A stretch of 64,000 nt of DNA. Source: Cynocephalus volans. Lineage: Eukaryota > Chordata > Mammalia > Dermoptera > Cynocephalidae. The first letter of the stretch is position 1. Each line of letters begins with the position of its first letter. Of the stretch, positions 1-11,761 are shown piece after piece. The position numbers were made by a program, and so were the translations under genes. Below the pieces are notes generated by a model. The model searched no databases. It had not been told where the DNA came from and was given only the letters and a program-made list of their open reading frames with translations. The stretch spans positions 64,368,501 to 64,432,500 of the forward strand of contig NC_084460.1 in NCBI RefSeq assembly GCF_027409185.1, in the 5' to 3' direction.

Positions 1-764
1 TAGTCCCCACCCCATGCCCCCAGGATGTGGACATTCTAGGTGATGAGCAGCACTCACATGTGAATACCACTGACTGGAGAGATTATGTGTAGATTATAAA
101 ATTCTTGAATTCTACATTATGGGTATTGTTTCCTAGGGAATAGGATTGAATTTTATTTTCACTTTGTGTGCACATGGGACTCAAGTTTTTCCAATTTGAT
201 TTTGACAGATGCCAAGACAAGCTTAAAACCATTCACATTTTAAGATACCAGAAATTGTTATTTTTCTTAAAAATCTCAGTTTTGTTTCAACCAAGACTTC
301 AAAACAACTGTTTCCAGTTAGTGAGTTTTGAGGGAGATGTGAAATGCAACAAAACATTCCAGAATAGTTCAGTTTACTTTTTCAGCCTAGTTTAGAATTT
401 GCCTTGGACTCTTTGCCTTTATTAAGAAAACTAACACAAATCAGTATCTCCCAGAGCCATTCTCAGCTTCTTATTTCTAGACATGTTTGACATTATCTCA
501 TTTCCCGTTGACAAGTGAAGGCAAAGGACTGTGCATTTACTCCAGTCTATAATTTTACATTTAAATAGATCACTGGTGGAAAATGATGGATAATTTGTTG
601 GAACCTGACCAAGAGTTCATTTTTCAAGTATCCTTGAATTAGTTCTTGGGAAGAAAGAAGTCTTCAGCATGACATTAATCTGTTTATAATTAATAAGACC
701 ATGATGAACAATCTTTATACCTTAAAAAGAAATCAGCTGTTGGGATGCCCCTTAATGGTTACAT
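1..764. other. Non-coding flank left of the provirus
   Basis: This stretch is AT-rich with no open frame that looks coding. The longest frame (168-395, plus strand) has no recognisable domain. I see no repeat that I can name. The last four bases (761-764, acat) are the left copy of the provirus target site duplication. Confidence 0.6.
761..764. repeat. Provirus target site duplication, left copy
   Basis: The bases acat lie directly before the left LTR, which begins tgttac at 765. The same four bases follow the right LTR. A duplication of 4 bp fits gammaretroviral integrase. Confidence 0.7.
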
Positions 765-1369
765 TGTTACAAGGCTGCAGCACAGAAAAGGAACCAGAAC
801 ACCCAATTGAGAATTTAAAAGGGGGTCTTTAATGGCCGGCTGGAAACTGTCCCTCCAAGAAAGTCTCAGAAGAGAGCAGCCCTGACTTGAAGTTTAGAGG
901 GTTTTTTAAAAGGCACATTTTTACATCAATCACATAGTTAAAATTATCAAATAGTCACACACTTATAGTTATCATATAGTTACACGCATACACACATACC
1001 CTCCTGGCATGAGGAGGGGTTCTGGGGAGGCCTAGCGCAAACAGAAGTTGAAACAAGCCAGTTAATTGCTCAGTGGTGTGAGGAGGGGGTTTGGGGAGGC
1101 CTAGTGCAAGCTGATAACAGAAGCTGAAACAAGCCAGTTAATCGCTCAGGGGCAGCTTGGGTGGGGAACAGCAAACAAAATTCAAATTTCTCTAAGTTCA
1201 GGTTAATATTTAGCTTTTATCTTCTATCTGGGGGGCTGAAGATCTGAGGGGGATTTTCAAACAACATTTTCTAAGCAATTCAAACACTATTTAAACTTAA
1301 TTACACACAGCAAGCAGTTTTATAGAAGCGAATTTTGTATGTTATGAAAGTGGGGGTCACCCTATCTCA
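765..1369 (-). repeat. 3' LTR of the provirus
   Basis: This LTR of about 605 bp is near-identical to 11762-12380 and is read on the minus strand from 1369 down to 765. It starts with tgagataggg, next to a purine-rich tract, and ends near the left target duplication. The U3 part carries a direct repeat of about 70 bp (roughly 1005-1078 and 1075-1150, core gaggcctag...acaagccagttaat), which resembles duplicated retroviral enhancer units. By eye there are about 20 substitutions and a few indels against the other LTR, roughly 3-4 percent. Confidence 0.92.
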
Positions 1370-1386
1370 TTTCCAACTCCTCTTTA
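1370..1386 (-). promoter_or_regulatory. Polypurine tract of the provirus
   Basis: On the minus strand this reads aaagaggagttggaaa, directly before the start of the 3' LTR at 1369. The position and purine bias fit the plus-strand priming site. It is interrupted by two T residues, so it is either degenerate or a weak tract. Confidence 0.55.
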
Positions 1387-1387
1387 G

Positions 1388-1966
1388 GAAGGAATCAAAT
1401 CATTGATTCTTCAGTACTTAATTTATTATACCTGGTATGTAGGACAAGGAGTTTAATTGATTGTACACGTTCTCAGATGTAACTAATGAGGCAGGAGAAC
1501 AGGCAAGGTCCAATAGTGACTAGGAGGAGGAAGAGGACTAGGGGGCCTGAAACTGCTGTTATTAAAGTCATTAACCAAGGTGATCAAGAGAAGAAACTCT
1601 TATACTAATTTTTGTTGTTATTATATGACTTTTTTCTTCTTTAATGTGTTTTTGACTAAGTCAAGGCTGTTTCTAATGACACCTGAATGGTTGGAATAGA
1701 AATAACAACCTTTGCTGAGGGCTACACATAATCCCCCTTCTCTATATCCACATGGGGGAGATACTGACATCAGCTTGGCTGCAGTTCATTGGGTCGGGGA
1801 CCCAACATTAATTCACAGAGATCAACTAGGAAGGTTGAGGCCCCTGAGGTAGTAACATTCTTAATAAGTTTTCCCTTGTCAGTAGCCCTTTACTCCCAAG
1901 TATAATTTTTAGGCTGATGGGGGTTCCCCAATACAGGCATTACATAGTAAAAGACAATCAATACAA
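1388..1966 (-). pseudogene. env remnant: part of the transmembrane subunit only
   Basis: Between integrase and the 3' LTR there are only about 580 bp, against roughly 1.9 kb for a full env. A minus-strand frame near 1745-1630 reads GGLCVALSKGCYFYSNHSG, which resembles the conserved ectodomain cysteine region of gammaretroviral TM. The second cysteine of the usual paired cysteines is Tyr. Stops follow at once. Surface subunit sequence is not recognisable and is probably deleted. Confidence 0.65.
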
Positions 1967-2316
1967 TCAAGGGGGCAAGAGAGAGAGTCTTATCTTCAGC
2001 AGGTCTGGTTTAGTGAGTGCTGGACTGTCCATCTTTCCTGGAGTCGTTCTGGTTCTGATGAGTCTGGTTCGGAGGCCCATTTGAGTTGGGTGTGATATAT
2101 CCAATGGCTCTTTCCTGCAATCTTCATAGCTTTGGGTGGTCAGGACAATCAGGAAGGGTCCTTGCCATCTGGACTCAAGGGTGGATGTGTGGTGGCATTT
2201 TACCCAGATGAAGTCCTCTGGCTGGTGCAAATGTGGCATCAGGTTTTTCATCAGTGGGTGGGCTTCTTGAACTGGATGATGAATTTGGTCCAGTACCTGT
2301 TGAAGGGCTTGGAGAG
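1967..2316 (-). pseudogene. Integrase C-terminal remnant, far side of the L1 insertion
   Basis: This minus-strand frame continues integrase beyond the L1. It carries the gammaretroviral C-terminal SH3-like signature (FIWVKCHHTSTLESRWQGPF, near 2215-2160) and closes at 1967. The fragment joins the 7836-8505 core once the L1 and one copy of its duplication are removed. The last part may overlap the former start of env, as in gammaretroviruses. Confidence 0.8.
2301..2316. repeat. L1 target site duplication, left copy
   Basis: The 16 bases tgaagggcttggagag are repeated exactly at 7820-7835. The length and the adjacent poly-A tail fit target-primed reverse transcription. Confidence 0.93.
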
Positions 2317-2611
2317 GAGTGTGTGCTGATCAGAGAGGTGCCACACTGGAGAGGACCAAGATCCATGGAGACCACACACTTCATGGTGCCAGCATGCAAC
2401 CCAGCAGGTAGACCTCGCTGCCGCCAGACTCTATCCCCAGCCTGGCTGAGTGCACGCCAACCAGAGAGGTGCCTCCTCGGAGATGCCCAAGACCCAAGGC
2501 GACCATGCACCCGAGGTGCCTGTTTTTGACTAAGCAGATGCTGAGGCAGCCGTGCCAAATTGGCAGCCCCAGCAGTATCTTACCCAGACAGTAGTGTTGA
2601 ACCAGTGAACC

Positions 2612-3482
2612 ATGAAATCCCCTGCCACAATGACTAAACATCAAAGGAAAGATACCAGAAATATGAAAAATCAAGAAAGTACACCACCAAAGGATAACTC
2701 TCAAGCTCTAGATCCTATAGAACAAGAAGCCCTTGAAAGGTCTGACAAAGAATTTCAAGTGATAATTCTAAGGAAACTAAATTAGATACAAGAAAACTCA
2801 GCTAGACAACATGATGAAATGAGGAAAAGTATACAGGACCTGAAAGAAGAAGTGTACAAGGAAATCAATGCCCTGAAAAAGAATGCAGCAGAGCTTGCCA
2901 AGCTGAAGAATTCATTCAAAGAAATAAAAAACACAACAGAGAATTTAACCAGCAGGATGCAGAAGCAGAAGAGAGAACTTCTGACCTTGAAGATGGGCTA
3001 TTTGAAATAACACAGGCAGACAAGAAAAAAGAATCTAAAACATTGAAGAAAATCTAAGAGAGATATCAGACAACCTTAAGCGCTCAAATATCTGAGTCAT
3101 GGGTATTCCAGAAGGGGAGGAAAAAGGAGATTGCATTGAAAACATATTCAACAAAATAGTGGTGAAAAACTTCCCAGGTATAGGAAAAATCACAGATCTT
3201 CAGATCCGGGAAGCTCAAAGATTCCCAAACGTATTCACTCCAAAAAGGTCTTCTCCAAGACGTGTTATAGTCAGATTGGCAAAACTCAAACACAAAGAGA
3301 GAATCTTAAAAGCTGCAAGAGAGAAGCATCAAATCACCTATAAGGGAGCCCCAAGCAGACTAACATCAGAATTTTCATCACAAACCCTAAAATCCAGAAA
3401 GGAATGGGATGATATATTCAAAATACTAAAAGACAGAGATTGCCAGCCAACAATACTCTACCCTGCAAGGCTATCCTTCTGA
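2612..3482 (+). pseudogene. L1 ORF1 (RNA-binding nucleic acid chaperone), broken
   Basis: The ORF may start at ATG 2612 or the in-frame ATG 2630. An in-frame TAG at 2783-2785 stops it after 57 codons. A charged segment at 2819-3010 (rich in K, E and L) matches the coiled-coil part. The frame at 3099-3482 matches the RRM and C-terminal domain, with the motifs GIPEGEE, RVIVRLAKLKHKERILKAAR and ending LYPARLSF. The parts lie in different frames. ORF1p would coat L1 RNA in ribonucleoprotein particles, but this copy cannot make it. Confidence 0.9.
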
Positions 3483-3779
3483 AAAGAAGGGCAAATAGTA
3501 TATTTCTCAGATGAACAAAAAACTGCGGGAGTTCACTACCACACGACCACTCTTACAAAAAATTCTCAAGAGAGTACTGGGTTTGGTACTGAAAAATAAC
3601 TACCACTGCCATAAAAACTCAAGAAAAACCAAAACCCACTAATAAAATAAAAATGCCAAGAATGAAGAGAAAAAAAAGTTTATCTACAACCCAAGGAACC
3701 AACAAATACAGAAGACAAACACTAAATCAGAAAGAAAGGAACAAAAGACACTTAAGACATCCAAACAAAAATCAATAAA

Positions 3780-6700
3780 ATGCTAGTAGTAAATCAACCC
3801 TTTTCAATAACAACTCTTAATGTAAAAGTCTTAAATTCCCCAATCAAAAGACACAGACTGGCACTGGATTAAAAAGGAGGACCCAACTATATGCTGCCTT
3901 CAAGAGACCCACCTCACCTATAAGGACTCACATAGACTAAGAGTGCAAGGATGGAAAAAGATTTACCATGCAAACAGAAATGAAAAATGAGCTGGAGTAC
4001 CTATTCTTCTATATGATAAAATAGACTTTAAACTAAAAACCATAAAAAGAGATAATAAGGGCCACTACAAAATGATAAAAGGATTGATCCATCAAGAAGA
4101 CATAGAAATCATAAATATATATGCACCCAATGTCAGAGCAGCCAGATTTATAGAGCAAAATCTATTAGACATAAAGAAGGAAATAGACACTAATACCATA
4201 ATAACAGGGGACCTGAACACCCCACTATCAATATTGGACAGATCATCTAGGCAAAGAATCAGCAGAGAAACACAAGATCTAAACAACACTATAGGCCAAT
4301 TGGACTTGGCAGATATCTACAGAACATTCCATCCAATTACCTCAGAATATTCATTCTTCTCATCAGCACATGGATCATTCTCCAGGATAGATCACATGTT
4401 AAGTCACAAATCAAGTCTCAACAAATTCAAAACAATTGGAATTATCCCATGTATTTTTTCAGACCACAATGGATTAAAATTAGAAATCAATAACAAATGA
4501 AATTCTGGAAACTGTACAAACACATGGAAATTAAACAGCATTCTACTTAATAACATATGGGTCCAAGAAGAAATCAAACAGGAAATCAAAAAAATTTTTG
4601 AAACTAATGAAAACAATGGTACACATACCAAAACCTGTGGGATACTGCAAAAGCAGTACTAAGGGGGAAATTTATCACAGTAAATGCTTACTTCAGAAGA
4701 CTGGAAAGATGGCAAGTGAACAACCTAACACTTCACCTTAAAGAACTAGAAAAACAAGAACAATCCAAACCCAAAGTTAGCAGACGGAAAGAAATCATCA
4801 AAATCAAAGCAGAACTTAGTGAAATTGAAACCCCAAAAATGATACAAAAGATCAATGAATCAAAAAGTTGGTTTTTTGAAAAGATAAATAAAATTGGCAA
4901 ACCATTAGCATTGCTGGCTAAAAATAGAAGTGAGAAGACCCAAATAACAAAAATTAGAAATGAATAAGGTGATATTACAACTGATACCTCTGAAATACAA
5001 GGAATTATTAGAGACTACTATGAACAACTGTATGCCAACAAATTTGAAAATCTGGAGTAAATGAATAAATGTCTGGACATACACAAACTACCAAAACTGA
5101 GCCAAGAAGATGTAGAAAATCTGAACAGACCAAAAACAATAAAAGAGATTGAAGCTGTTATCAGAAAAGCCCAGGACCAGATGGATTCACAGAAGAATTC
5201 TCCCAAACATTCACAGAGCAATTGACACCAATTCTCTACAAACTATTCCAAAAGATTGAAACAGAGGCAGTTCTCCAACATTCATTCTATGAAGCAAACA
5301 TCACCTTGATACCAAAACCAGGTAAAGATACAGCTAAAAAAGAAAACTACAAGCCAATATCCTTGATGAATATAGATGCAAAAATCCTCAATAAAATACT
5401 AGCTAACAGAATACAGCCACACATATGCAAAATTATACACCATGATCAAGTGGGATTCATCCTAGGGATGCAAGGTTGGTTCAGCATATGCAAATCAATA
5501 AATGTGATACAGCATATCAAAAAATCAAACACAAGCACCATATGATCATCTCTATAGATGCTGAAAAAGCATTTGATAAAATTCAACACTCATTGATGAT
5601 AAAGACTCTCTACAAGTTAGGTATAGATGGAAAGTATCTCAACACAATTAAAGCCATACATGATAAACCCACTGCCAGTATCATCCTGAATGGGGAAGAG
5701 CTGAAAGGTTTTCCTTTAAGAACAGGAACTAGACAAGGATGCCACTCTCACCACTCCTATTCAACATAGTGTTGGAAGTACTAGCCAGAGCAATCAGAGA
5801 AGAGAAGGAAATAAAGAGCATCCAGATTGGAAAAGATGAATTCAAACTGTCCCTCTTTGCAAGTGACATGATCCTATATATCGAACAGCCTAAAGCCTCT
5901 ACAAAAAAACTCTTCGAGTTGATAAATGATTTCAACAAAGTTGCAGGATACAAAATCAACACACCAAAATCAGTAGCATTTCTATTCTCCAATAGTGAAC
6001 ATGCATTAAGAGAAATCAAGAAAGCTTGCCCATTTACAATAGCCACCAAAAAATAAAATAAAATAAAATATTTAGGAATAGAGTTAACCAAGGATGTGAA
6101 AAATCTCTATAATGAGAACTAGAAACCACTGCTGAGAGAAATTAGAGAGGACACAGGAAGATGGAAAGATATCCCATCCTCTTGGATTGGAAGAACCAAC
6201 ATTGTGAAAATGTCCATACTACCCAAAGTGATATACAAATTCAATGCAATCCCTATCAAAGTTCCAATGACATTTTTCTCAGAAATGGAAAAAACTATCT
6301 AGACATGTATATGGAATAACAAAAGACCACGCATAGTCAAAGCAATTCTGAGCAAAAAAATAATAATAATAAAGCTGGAGGCATAACACTACCTGACTTT
6401 AAACTATACTACAAAGCTATAATAACCAAAACAGTATGGTACTGGCATAAAAACAGACACACTGATCAATGGAACAGAATAGAGAGTCCAGAAATCAACC
6501 CACATCCCTACAGCCATCTGATCTTTGAGAAAGGCACCAAGCTTATACACTGGGGAAGAGACTGCCTCTTCAGCAAATGGTGCTGGGATAACTGGGTATC
6601 CATATGCAGGAGAATGAAACAAGACCCATACATCTCACCATATACCGAAATCAACTCAAAATGGATTAAAGATTTAAATATACACCCTGAAACAATAAAA

Positions 6701-7610
6701 CTTCTTAAAGAAAATATATAAGAAACACTTCAGGAAGTAGAACTGGGCACGGACTTCATCAATATGATCCCAAAAGCATAGGCAACCAAAGGAAAAATAA
6801 ATAAATGGGATTATATCAAACTAAATAGCTTCTGCACAGCAAAAGAAACAATTAACAGAGTTAAAAGACAACCAACAGAGTGGGAGAAAATATTTGCAAA
6901 ATATACATCTGACAAAGGATTAATATCCAGAATATACAAGGAACTGAAACAACTTTACAACAAAAAAACAAGTAACCCATTTAAAAAAATGGGCAAAAGA
7001 GCTAAATAGGCATTTCTCAAAGTAAGACATACGAATGGCCAACAGACACATGAAAAAATGCTCAACATTACTCAGCATTTGAGAAATGCAAATCAAAACC
7101 ACACTGAGATACCATCTCACCCCAGTTAGGATGGCTAATATGCAAAAGACTGTGAATGATAAATGCTGGCAAGGTTGTGAAGAAAAAGGAAATCTCATAC
7201 ATTGTTGGTGGGACTGCAAAATGGTGCACCCTCTATGGAAAATGGTATGGAGGTTCCTCAAACAATTGCAGATAGATCTACCATATGAACCAGCTATCCC
7301 ACTGCTGGGAATATACCCAGAGGAATGGAAATCATCAAGTCGAAGGTATACCTGTTCCCCAATGTTCATTGCAGCACTATATACAATAGCTAAGAGTTGG
7401 ATCCAACCCAAATGTCCATCATCAGATGAGTGGATATGGAAAATGTGGTATATCTACACAATGGAATACTGCTCTGCTATAAAAAAGAATGTAATACTGC
7501 CATTTGCAACAACATGGATGGACTTAGAATTATATTAAGTGAAACAAGTCAGGCACAGAAAGAGAAATATCACATGTTCTCACTTATTTGTGGGAGCTAA
7601 AAATAAGTAA
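3780..7610 (+). pseudogene. L1 ORF2 (endonuclease and reverse transcriptase), broken
   Basis: Start is taken as ATG 3780 (MLVVNQPFSITTLN). The endonuclease domain is readable at about 3780-4500, with GDLNT and the SDHN histidine motif. RT blocks lie at about 5220-6060. The catalytic FADD-type motif is FASD here (about 5857), so a key Asp is lost. The C-terminal region is readable at about 7086-7538 (YYSAIKK-like [10 protein letters not shown]). Several stops and frameshifts separate these blocks. The enzyme nicks DNA and copies RNA at the nick, but this copy is inactive on two counts. Confidence 0.92.
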
Positions 7611-7819
7611 ATAAATACACGAATAAACTTGAGAGGGAGGGAAGAAGACACAACAATTACAATTCCTTGAAGTTGCTACGACAAGTGAACAGATCTGAGG
7701 TTGTTGGGAGGGAGGGGGGAGAGGAAGGTGGGAGGGAGGTTGTGGTAATGGGCCACAATAATCAACCACATCTTATATTGACAAAATAAAATAAAATTAA
7801 AAAAAAAAACAAGTAAAAA

Positions 7820-7835
7820 TGAAGGGCTTGGAGAG
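7820..7835. repeat. L1 target site duplication, right copy
   Basis: This is an exact copy of 2301-2316, directly after the L1 A-rich tail. The integrase frame resumes beyond it. Confidence 0.93.
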
Positions 7836-8505
7836 ACTGAAGTAAGTTGTGATTAGTGATTTCAGCAAGTTTTTCATCCCTGATTCGTGGTAACAAAGGA
7901 GGTGGCCTTCCAAACATTATTTCATAAGGAGTGATTCCTTTTATATAGCGGGTACATCTGGCCCGTAGTGGGGCAAAAGGAAGGAGACTCACCCAGTTTT
8001 CGCCAGTCTTTAGTTTTAGTTTAGTAAGAGTTTCTTTTAAGGTTCTATTTATCCATTCTACCTGTCCTGAACTCTGTGGCCTATAAATACAGTGTAACTT
8101 CCAACCTATCTTTAATGTTTTTGCTAATAACTGAGAAATTTGGGCTGTAAAGGTGGACCATTGTCAGACACCAAGGATATAGGCAGGCCGAATCTGGGAC
8201 TAATCTCCTGTAATAACCTTTTAAGTGTTATCTGAGCAGTTTCAGACTTTGTAGGAAAAGCCTCTACCCAACCCGAAAAGGTGTCTACAAATGCCAAGAG
8301 ACAGCAGTACCCATATTGTCCAGGTTTTACCTTGGTGAAGTCAATTTCCCAATGTTCTCCGGGACTGGATCCTCGTGCTCTGGTTCCTGCAGGTACCTCA
8401 GACTTTTGTCCTGGGTTTATTTGGAATTAGGCCTCACAGCATCTCACAAAGTCTTTTGTTAGTTCATCCACAACAATTCCGTTAGCTTAGTAGCTCTGAG
8501 GTGTG
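7836..8505 (-). pseudogene. pol remnant: integrase zinc-region end and catalytic core
   Basis: Across shifting minus-strand frames, a typical retroviral integrase core is readable. The first Asp lies in HWEIDFT (about 8340), the second Asp in SDNGP (about 8165), and the Glu in GQVEWINR (about 8065), so the DDE triad is still present. The end, including RYIKGITPYEIMFGR (about 7930), is open to 7836. There the L1 target duplication interrupts it, and the frame resumes left of the L1 at 2316. Integrase would join viral DNA to the host genome. Frameshifts near 8150 and 8430 and the insertion make it non-functional. Confidence 0.85.
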
Positions 8506-9925
8506 TCCCCTGGTGAAGCTGTTATATTAATAGTTTACCTAGAGCTTTGGGTAGGTAGATCCTTTGATCTGGCAAAACTTTCCATCCTGTCTCATTATTT
8601 GAGGTGCCCAATGCCTTTGCATGAATGATTTCTTCTTTTCTATAGTGTGGGGCTGGTGGCAATTGTGGTGCTGGTATGACCACCAGGGACTTTGTTGATC
8701 CCACTAGTTTTAATGCAGCCTTTGCTGCTTGATCAGCAAGGGCATCTCCTTGGGCTTTAATTTGGTGTCCTCGGTAATGTACGATGGCCACCTTTTTAGG
8801 ATACCAGATAGCTTCCAGGAGAGCCAAAATTTCCTCCTTGTTTTTTTTTTATGTCCTTTCCTCCTGATGTCATTAATCCTCTTTGCTTACAAAGAGCCCT
8901 GTGTACGTGGGCTGTACCAAAGGCATATTTACTGTCAGTATATATATTGACAGTTTTGTCTTTTCCATATATGAAAGCCTGTGTTAAGGCTATAAGCTCA
9001 GCTTTTTGAGCAGAAGTGCCTCGGTCTAGAGCTTGTGCCCAAATGACCCATTCCAGCATCACTACAGCTGCCCCAGCATACCTGATCCCATCGGCGATGA
9101 AGCTGTTTCCATCTGTGAACATCTCCTCATCAGGTTCCGTCCAGGGCACATCTGTCAGGTCAGGTCAGAGTCCTTGGAGGGATTCTATGGTTTCAAGGCA
9201 GTCATGGAGAGGCTCCTTTGGGACGTCATCTGGGAAGAGAGTTGCTGGATTCAAAGATGTAGTCTTAGGAAACTTTATTCGAGGTTGATCTAAGAGCAAG
9301 GCTTGATATTGAGTAATATGGGCGTTGGAGAGCCAATGCTTGGGAGAGCTCCTTAAAAGAGTTAGCACCAAGTGAGTTGCCACCAGGCTTATATCCTGCC
9401 CTAGTGTCAGCTTCTCAGCCTCCTTCACTGCAGAGCGGCTGCCACTATGGCATGAAGACAAGTAGGTCATCCAGCTGCTACATAGTCTAACCTTTTGGAG
9501 AGATAGGCCACAGGCCTCTTCCATGGCCCTAGGGCCTGGGTGAGCACTCCTTTGGCTATGCCTTATTTTTCAGAGACAAACAGGGTAAAGGGCTTATTCA
9601 CATCTGGAAGGGTAGGGCAGGTGCTGTGGTGAGAGCTTGTTTCAGATTATCAAAAGTGTTTTGCTCAACCTCAGTCCACAGTAGGGAAGTATGTTTTCCC
9701 ACTGTACTAGATATAGGGATTTGGCTATTTCAGGGAACCCTGGTATCCAGAGGCAGCAATAGCCTACTGCGCCCAAAAAATCACGGACCTCCTTTTTACT
9801 TTTGGGGGTTGGGATCCTTAGGATTGTTTTTATTCCCCTGGGGGATTGGGTCCTTTTTTCTTCCTTTAATTTATACCCCAAGTAGGTGGCTTTTGGGGTG
9901 CATAGTTGGGCCTTTGTCTGTCTAT
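8505..9925 (-). pseudogene. pol remnant: end of RT, connection and RNase H
   Basis: Reading leftwards, the frame at 9881-9642 is the end of the RT region (the LGYKLKEE and VRDFLG motifs). The frame at 9524-9165 is the connection segment. The frames at 9149-8796 and 8827-8522 are RNase H. RNase H acidic motifs are visible (FTDGN, AELIAL, YTDSKYAF, and ALADQAA near the end), so the active-site residues are still recognisable. The RT fingers and palm with the YxDD motif are absent, removed by a deletion near 9905-9935. The RNase H frame breaks at a poly-T run at about 8841-8850, a typical homopolymer slip. Confidence 0.85.
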
Positions 9926-9929
9926 CTTC

Positions 9930-10940
9930 TGGGCCCTCTCTGGCATTATAGACCCTTTGGGCTATTTTAACTAGCTCAGATAACAGCTTTCCTTCAAACC
10001 CTTCCTGTTTCTGAAGTTTCTCCTAATGTCTGGGGCTGACTGTGTAACAAAGGCAATGTTAATCACGTGTTGGTTCTCCGGGGCCTCTAGGTCCACAGGA
10101 GTATAGACCCTATAAGCATTCCAGAAAAGTGGCCGGGGACTCATCTGACCTTTGGATAGTTTTGCTCACCTTTGAAAGATTTGTGGTCCTCTGGGCAGCA
10201 GCACAAAGCCCTCTAAGGAGAGTCTGGTGATACTGATCGAGAGCCTCCTTACCTTGGTCTGTGCTGGGGTCCCGACTGGGTCGACTAAGGGGAAACACAT
10301 GGTCAAGGTGAACTGGATCATCAGAGGGCCGGCCATCTACACCAATGATGGTCTTTCGAGCCTCCCAGCAGATGAGCTCACGTTCCTCTGAAGTGAAGAG
10401 GGTCTGGAGGACTTGTTGACAATCACCCCAGGTGGGCTGATGGGTAAAGATCACAGTCTCCAAGAGGGAGATGAGAGCGTGGAGTTTCTCAGAAAAAGAC
10501 GGATTTTGATTTTTCCAGTTACATAGGTCAATAGTAGAGAACAGGATGTACACCATGAATGATGCTTGGTCCTAGGGGGTTCCTGGTGGGAGGGGGGCTT
10601 GGTGCAGGGGGAGCAGGGGTGCAGGTGAAAGACTAGAAGAGGTGGGGGCAGAGTCAGGCTGGTAAGCGCTGCTGCTTTGAGTATGAGGAGGGCTAAGAAG
10701 TTCAGTGGAGTCAGGGGAGAGGGTATAGGGTGGAGGTGCATTGGGAGAAGTGGGAGGTATGGGGGAGAGGTCGATGAGATCTTCAGAAATTGCCTGTAGG
10801 ATGGCAGGTGCAGGTGGCATGGCAGAACCTGTTGGAGGGATGGGTTTAGCAACCAGAATTTTCTCTTTCTGCCTATTTGGTTTCTATTTTGGTTGTAAAG
10901 GGGTTGCCCCATTAATGGGCTTAGAGTTGCTCTTGCCCAT
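9930..10940 (-). pseudogene. gag remnant: matrix, PPxY region and capsid, with in-frame stops
   Basis: A frame starts at ATG 10940 with Met-Gly followed by Lys-Ser-Asn, a likely N-myristoylation signal for membrane targeting. It runs through a Pro/Ser-rich linker with a PPPY late-domain motif near 10740. It continues in the same frame into a capsid-like segment (about 10555-10110) with the gammaretroviral FSEKLHALISLLETVI-type core. Stops interrupt it at about 10889, 10574 and 10110. The capsid C-terminus continues in shifted frames to about 9930. Nucleocapsid and protease are missing because the capsid end runs straight into late RT. Gag would assemble virions, but this copy cannot encode the full polyprotein. 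Confidence 0.85.
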
Positions 10941-11740
10941 TTTACTGAACAGCACACAAAATATCTTTACTTCTAGAGTAGGGTGCCTCAATCTAAAAGA
11001 AGCACTGGCTCAACAAAAGTGCTAGAAAACACCCTATGGATAGAAGGTATAGGAGTGCTACGAAAAACTTTTCTATATTGGTGCAATCCTTTGGGGCTGC
11101 AGACACTAATCCTATAGTTAGTGTTAAGACAAGCAACACGATAAAGGTTAGAGACACAGGGTGGCAGACACTTTTCATGTCCTGTAAAGGCAAATGGGAG
11201 ATGATGAAGGGTAAGGAAATGCTGGATTGAGATTATCTCCTAGACCTGTTGGGAGAAATCTTACCCACAGTTAGAGACATACACTCAACCAACAATACAC
11301 AAAAGACAGAGACAGTGGCCACATTCAACATTTAAACTCTAAACCATTACTAGGACCAAGGCAACGTCTTGGGGGTCCCTGGACTTGGGAAGTTCATGCT
11401 GCATCCAGCCTTCCACACAGTCTTACATCAGAGCTCTGTAACCACACCATTTGAGATCTTAAAAGCTTACAAAGCTTACCTCTCACATAAGCTTTTAAGC
11501 CTACCAAGCTTACCAAGCCTATCTCTCACAAAAGCCTACTAAGCTTACCTCTGGAGGTCCATGACACAGAATACTGGCCAGGATGCAAAGTAATAAGTCA
11601 ACAAAAACCCCAATGCCAGTTGAAAAATGTAATCCGCAACGAGATTAGCCCTGGCCCCAGGAGCTCCCCCAGGGAGGCTCATCACGTTGCTCGTTGTCTG
11701 GAGCATTGGTTTTTCTGACTCCTTTAAGCAAGCGACAGGA

Positions 11741-11759
11741 AATCTTGCTGGGGCCTCCA
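11741..11759 (-). promoter_or_regulatory. tRNA-Thr-type primer binding site of the provirus
   Basis: On the minus strand this reads TGGAGGCCCCAGCAAGATT, which complements the 3' end of tRNA-Thr (TGT anticodon) at 18 of 19 positions. The one mismatch is a G-to-A change at a CpG. It lies two bases inside the 5' LTR, where minus-strand DNA synthesis is primed. The tRNA sequence is recalled and was not looked up. Confidence 0.8.
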
Positions 11760-11761
11760 AA

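Larger units (their letters stand above)
2317..7819 (+). mobile_element. LINE-1 retrotransposon, near full length, inserted in provirus integrase
   Basis: The element begins at 2317 with a short 5'UTR of about 300 bp, so it is 5'-truncated. It contains ORF1 and ORF2 remnants, a G-rich 3'UTR (about 7690-7740), and ends in an A-rich tail (7785-7819). It is flanked by a perfect 16-bp direct repeat, tgaagggcttggagag, at 2301-2316 and 7820-7835. Provirus sequence continues on either side, so the L1 landed after the provirus. It is on the plus strand, opposite to the provirus. Both ORFs are disrupted, so it is not autonomous. Confidence 0.95.

Noticed and set aside
2132-2704. Overlapping frames on both strands near the L1 start
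   Set aside because: They cross the boundary between provirus integrase and the L1 5'UTR at 2316/2317, so they are composites of two elements.
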